Shown: positions 5,277 to 6,778 of the stretch, in pieces | How positions within the stretch are numbered: the first letter of the stretch is position 1 | How the letters are laid out: each line of letters opens with the position of its first letter | Assembly (NCBI GenBank): GCA_041481485.1 | Contig: JBGPBY010000408.1 | Coordinates: 1 to 6,778 of the forward strand | Source: JBGPBY01 sp041481485 | Lineage (GTDB): Bacteria > Acidobacteriota > Terriglobia > 20CM-2-55-15 | DNA length: 6,778 nt | Direction: 5' to 3' | Position numbers and translations under genes: made by a program | The notes under the pieces: generated by a model | Databases searched by the model: none | Seen by the model: the letters and a program-made list of their open reading frames with translations, nothing else | What the model was told of the DNA's origin: nothing

Positions 5277-6680
5277 CGAAGATCCGGAGAGGGATTTCAT
5301 CAGCCGGTAGAGATACTCGAGTCCTTTATCAAATGCCTGTACGCTGACGCGTTCATCTTTGCCGTGTGCCCGTGAGTCGTCGACGTCCACAGCCAGGCCG
5401 GAGTTGCCGTAAGTTGGAATTCCCGCGTTGCGCAGGAAACTGCCATCGGTTGCACCGGCTCCCATTGTGGGAATTACCGGAGTACCCGGCCACATTTCAG
5501 AAGTAAGACGTTGCACCGCGTCGAAAATCTCGGGATTCAGCGCCGATGGCTGGCTGGCCACGTGAATCCAGGTTGGAGTTATCGAAATCTGCGGATCATC
5601 CAGTACGCGCACAAGAGTCTTTTGGACTTCATCGACGGATTCACCCGGCAACACGCGGCAATTCACTGTGGCTCGAGCCATTTGCGGCAGGGCGTTTTCA
5701 GCGTGCCCGCCTTCAAGCATCGTTGCGACGCAGGTGGTGCGAAGCTGCGCATTGTAAGCCGGCATTGACGAAAGCCGCGCAACTGCCGCAGGATCGGGCT
5801 TTGCGGAAGCGGCGGATCTCATGTCCGCGCCGGTTTGCGCCGTTTCCTGAGCGGCGGCCGTTCCCAGCCAGGCGCGCGTCGTGTCGTTGAGTTTCATGGG
5901 AAAGTCGAATTTCGAAAGGCGTGCCAGTCCTTCACTCAGGTGATAGATCGCGTTGTCTTTCGATGGAACAGAGCTGTGGCCTCCGCGGTTTTTCACTTCA
6001 AGCCGGTAATTGACCGGCACCTTTTCGCTGGTTTGAATATTGTTCCGAAGCGGCCGATCCATCCGCGTGTGGAGCGAGCCACCTTCGTTCAGCGCGTACT
6101 CTGCATCGATCAAATCGCGATGATTCTTCAAAAGCCACTGCATGCCAACACGTTCGCGGTCCAGGATTTCTTCGTCAGTTTCAAGAACGACGATGATGTC
6201 CCGGTTCGGCTTGTATCCTTCCTGCTTGTACCGAATCAGGTTTGTGATGAATGCGGCCGCCATGAATTTGTCATCCGTGGTTCCGCGCGCGTAGAGATAG
6301 GCGTCTTTCTCCGTCAGCTTAAAGGGATCCGTGGACCAGTCTTCGCGTTTGGCTTCGACGACGTCGAGGTGGGCGAGCAGCAGAATCGGCTTTCGTTCAC
6401 CGGTGCCATGGAATTTTGCAATCAGATTGCCTTTGTGGGGCGCCGGGGATAATACCTGCACATCGCTTTCAGGAAACCCTGCGGCTCGGAGTCGTGCCGC
6501 CATGGCTTCGGCCGCTTTGGCGGTATCTCCCGTAGCGGTGACCGTATTGATCTCGATCAGTTCGCGAAAGATTGCGCGTCCCAGCGGCTCGTTCGAGGCT
6601 GTAGAAGGGATGGATCCCGGTTCCTTGCGGCATGCGGCGGTACATAAGACTCCGGCGAGTATAAGCAGTGTCCGTTTCAT
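5265..6680 (-). CDS. M20-family metallopeptidase, exported (probable lipoprotein)
   Basis: The product is 471 aa. M20 enzymes hydrolyse peptide or N-acyl-amino-acid bonds using two zinc ions. The N-terminus has K-R, a hydrophobic stretch (4-16) and Cys17 after T-A-A. This resembles a lipobox, although Thr at -3 is atypical, so lipid anchoring is probable but not certain. Metal and catalytic residues are visible: H104 and D106 (H-L-D-V-V), D136 (R-G-T-T-D-D-K), catalytic E170 and ligand E171 (T-D-E-E), N198-E199-G-G, and H439 (A-H-G-K-D-E-R). H235 in G-G-H-S-S-V-P belongs to the inserted dimerisation domain (about 220-340). The H-L-D-V-V with D-W-S-T-D-P-F pattern resembles the carboxypeptidase S/PM20D1 branch; the exact substrate is unknown. 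The start is the first Met giving a signal sequence, but no clear ribosome binding site precedes it. It is convergent with flhB and unrelated to motility by sequence. Confidence 0.9.
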   Translation of the reverse strand: MKRTLLILAGVLCTAACRKEPGSIPSTASNEPLGRAIFRELIEINTVTATGDTAKAAEAMAARLRAAGFPESDVQVLSPAPHKGNLIAKFHGTGERKPILLLAHLDVVEAKREDWSTDPFKLTEKDAYLYARGTTDDKFMAAAFITNLIRYKQEGYKPNRDIIVVLETDEEILDRERVGMQWLLKNHRDLIDAEYALNEGGSLHTRMDRPLRNNIQTSEKVPVNYRLEVKNRGGHSSVPSKDNAIYHLSEGLARLSKFDFPMKLNDTTRAWLGTAAAQETAQTGADMRSAASAKPDPAAVARLSSMPAYNAQLRTTCVATMLEGGHAENALPQMARATVNCRVLPGESVDEVQKTLVRVLDDPQISITPTWIHVASQPSALNPEIFDAVQRLTSEMWPGTPVIPTMGAGATDGSFLRNAGIPTYGNSGLAVDVDDSRAHGKDERVSVQAFDKGLEYLYRLMKSLSGSSNDN

Positions 6681-6756
6681 GGTGCGCCATGGTAACAGGA
6701 AACAGGGGCCGCAGTCGGTATATGAAGACGTGTATGAATGCGATTCTCCGCTGAAC

Positions 6757-6778
6757 TGTAGGCGCGGTCTATGACCGC
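6757..6778 (+). repeat. Palindromic repeat, copy 2, cut by the window end
   Basis: GCGGTC (6764-6769) and GACCGC (6773-6778) form a perfect 6-bp stem with a TAT loop, preceded by TGTAGG (6757-6762, overlapping the outer side). It matches copy 1 at 5188-5210 at 19 of 22 positions in the same orientation. The stem may continue beyond the window. Together the two copies flank the M20 gene as direct repeats. Confidence 0.6.

Noticed and set aside
5835..6452. 205-codon open frame on the + strand opposite the M20 gene
   Set aside because: The M20 frame has full catalytic motifs; the opposite frame has no family features and is a codon-bias shadow.
5265..6680. A flagellar or secretion role for the M20 protein
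   Set aside because: It is convergent, separated by a terminator-like repeat and belongs to an unrelated peptidase family; adjacency alone does not support a shared role.
6681..6756. Promoter for the M20 gene
   Set aside because: Only weak AT-rich hexamers with poor spacing are visible on the - strand, so no site can be supported.

Overview
The window holds most of a flagellar protein-export operon. It is flanked upstream by the 3' end of a diguanylate cyclase gene and downstream by a convergent M20-family peptidase gene. The base composition looks moderately GC-rich, with ATG and GTG starts and purine-rich ribosome binding sites. A flagellated, Gram-negative-type bacterium is the safe reading, since the M20 protein looks exported or lipid-anchored and FliO and FliP carry signal peptides. 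Several small palindromic repeats and the gene arrangement would suit Acidobacteriota or a similar environmental phylum, but that placement is only an impression and cannot be proved from this sequence.

Layout. Bases 1-438 carry the C-terminal part of a GGDEF protein, cut by the window edge. Bases 439-763 are a non-coding gap with two tight GC-rich hairpins, a sigma70-like promoter candidate, a larger foldable element and a sigma54-like promoter candidate (684-698). From 764 to 5192 seven genes run on the + strand, almost without gaps: fliL, fliN, fliO, fliP, fliQ, fliR, flhB. Neighbours overlap by 14 or 4 bp or lie 2-17 bp apart, as expected of one co-transcribed, translationally coupled unit. 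Bases 5188-5276 hold a degenerate palindromic repeat that includes the flhB stop, then a perfect 22-bp inverted repeat that is probably a bidirectional terminator. From 6680 down to 5265 on the - strand is an M20 metallopeptidase. A second copy of the first repeat ends the window.

How the genes work together. FliP, FliQ and FliR form the export gate of the flagellar type III secretion system, FliO helps assemble it, and FlhB is the substrate-specificity switch (autocleavage motif NPTH present). FliN belongs to the cytoplasmic C-ring, and FliL is a stator-associated membrane protein. The usual partners fliM (expected between fliL and fliN) and flhA (often after flhB) are absent, so they must lie elsewhere if the flagellum works. 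The GGDEF protein makes c-di-GMP, a common motility regulator, but its functional link to the operon is only inferred from position.

I did not find a clearly new biological system. The most unusual material is non-coding: the promoter and leader region before fliL, and the repeats around the M20 gene.
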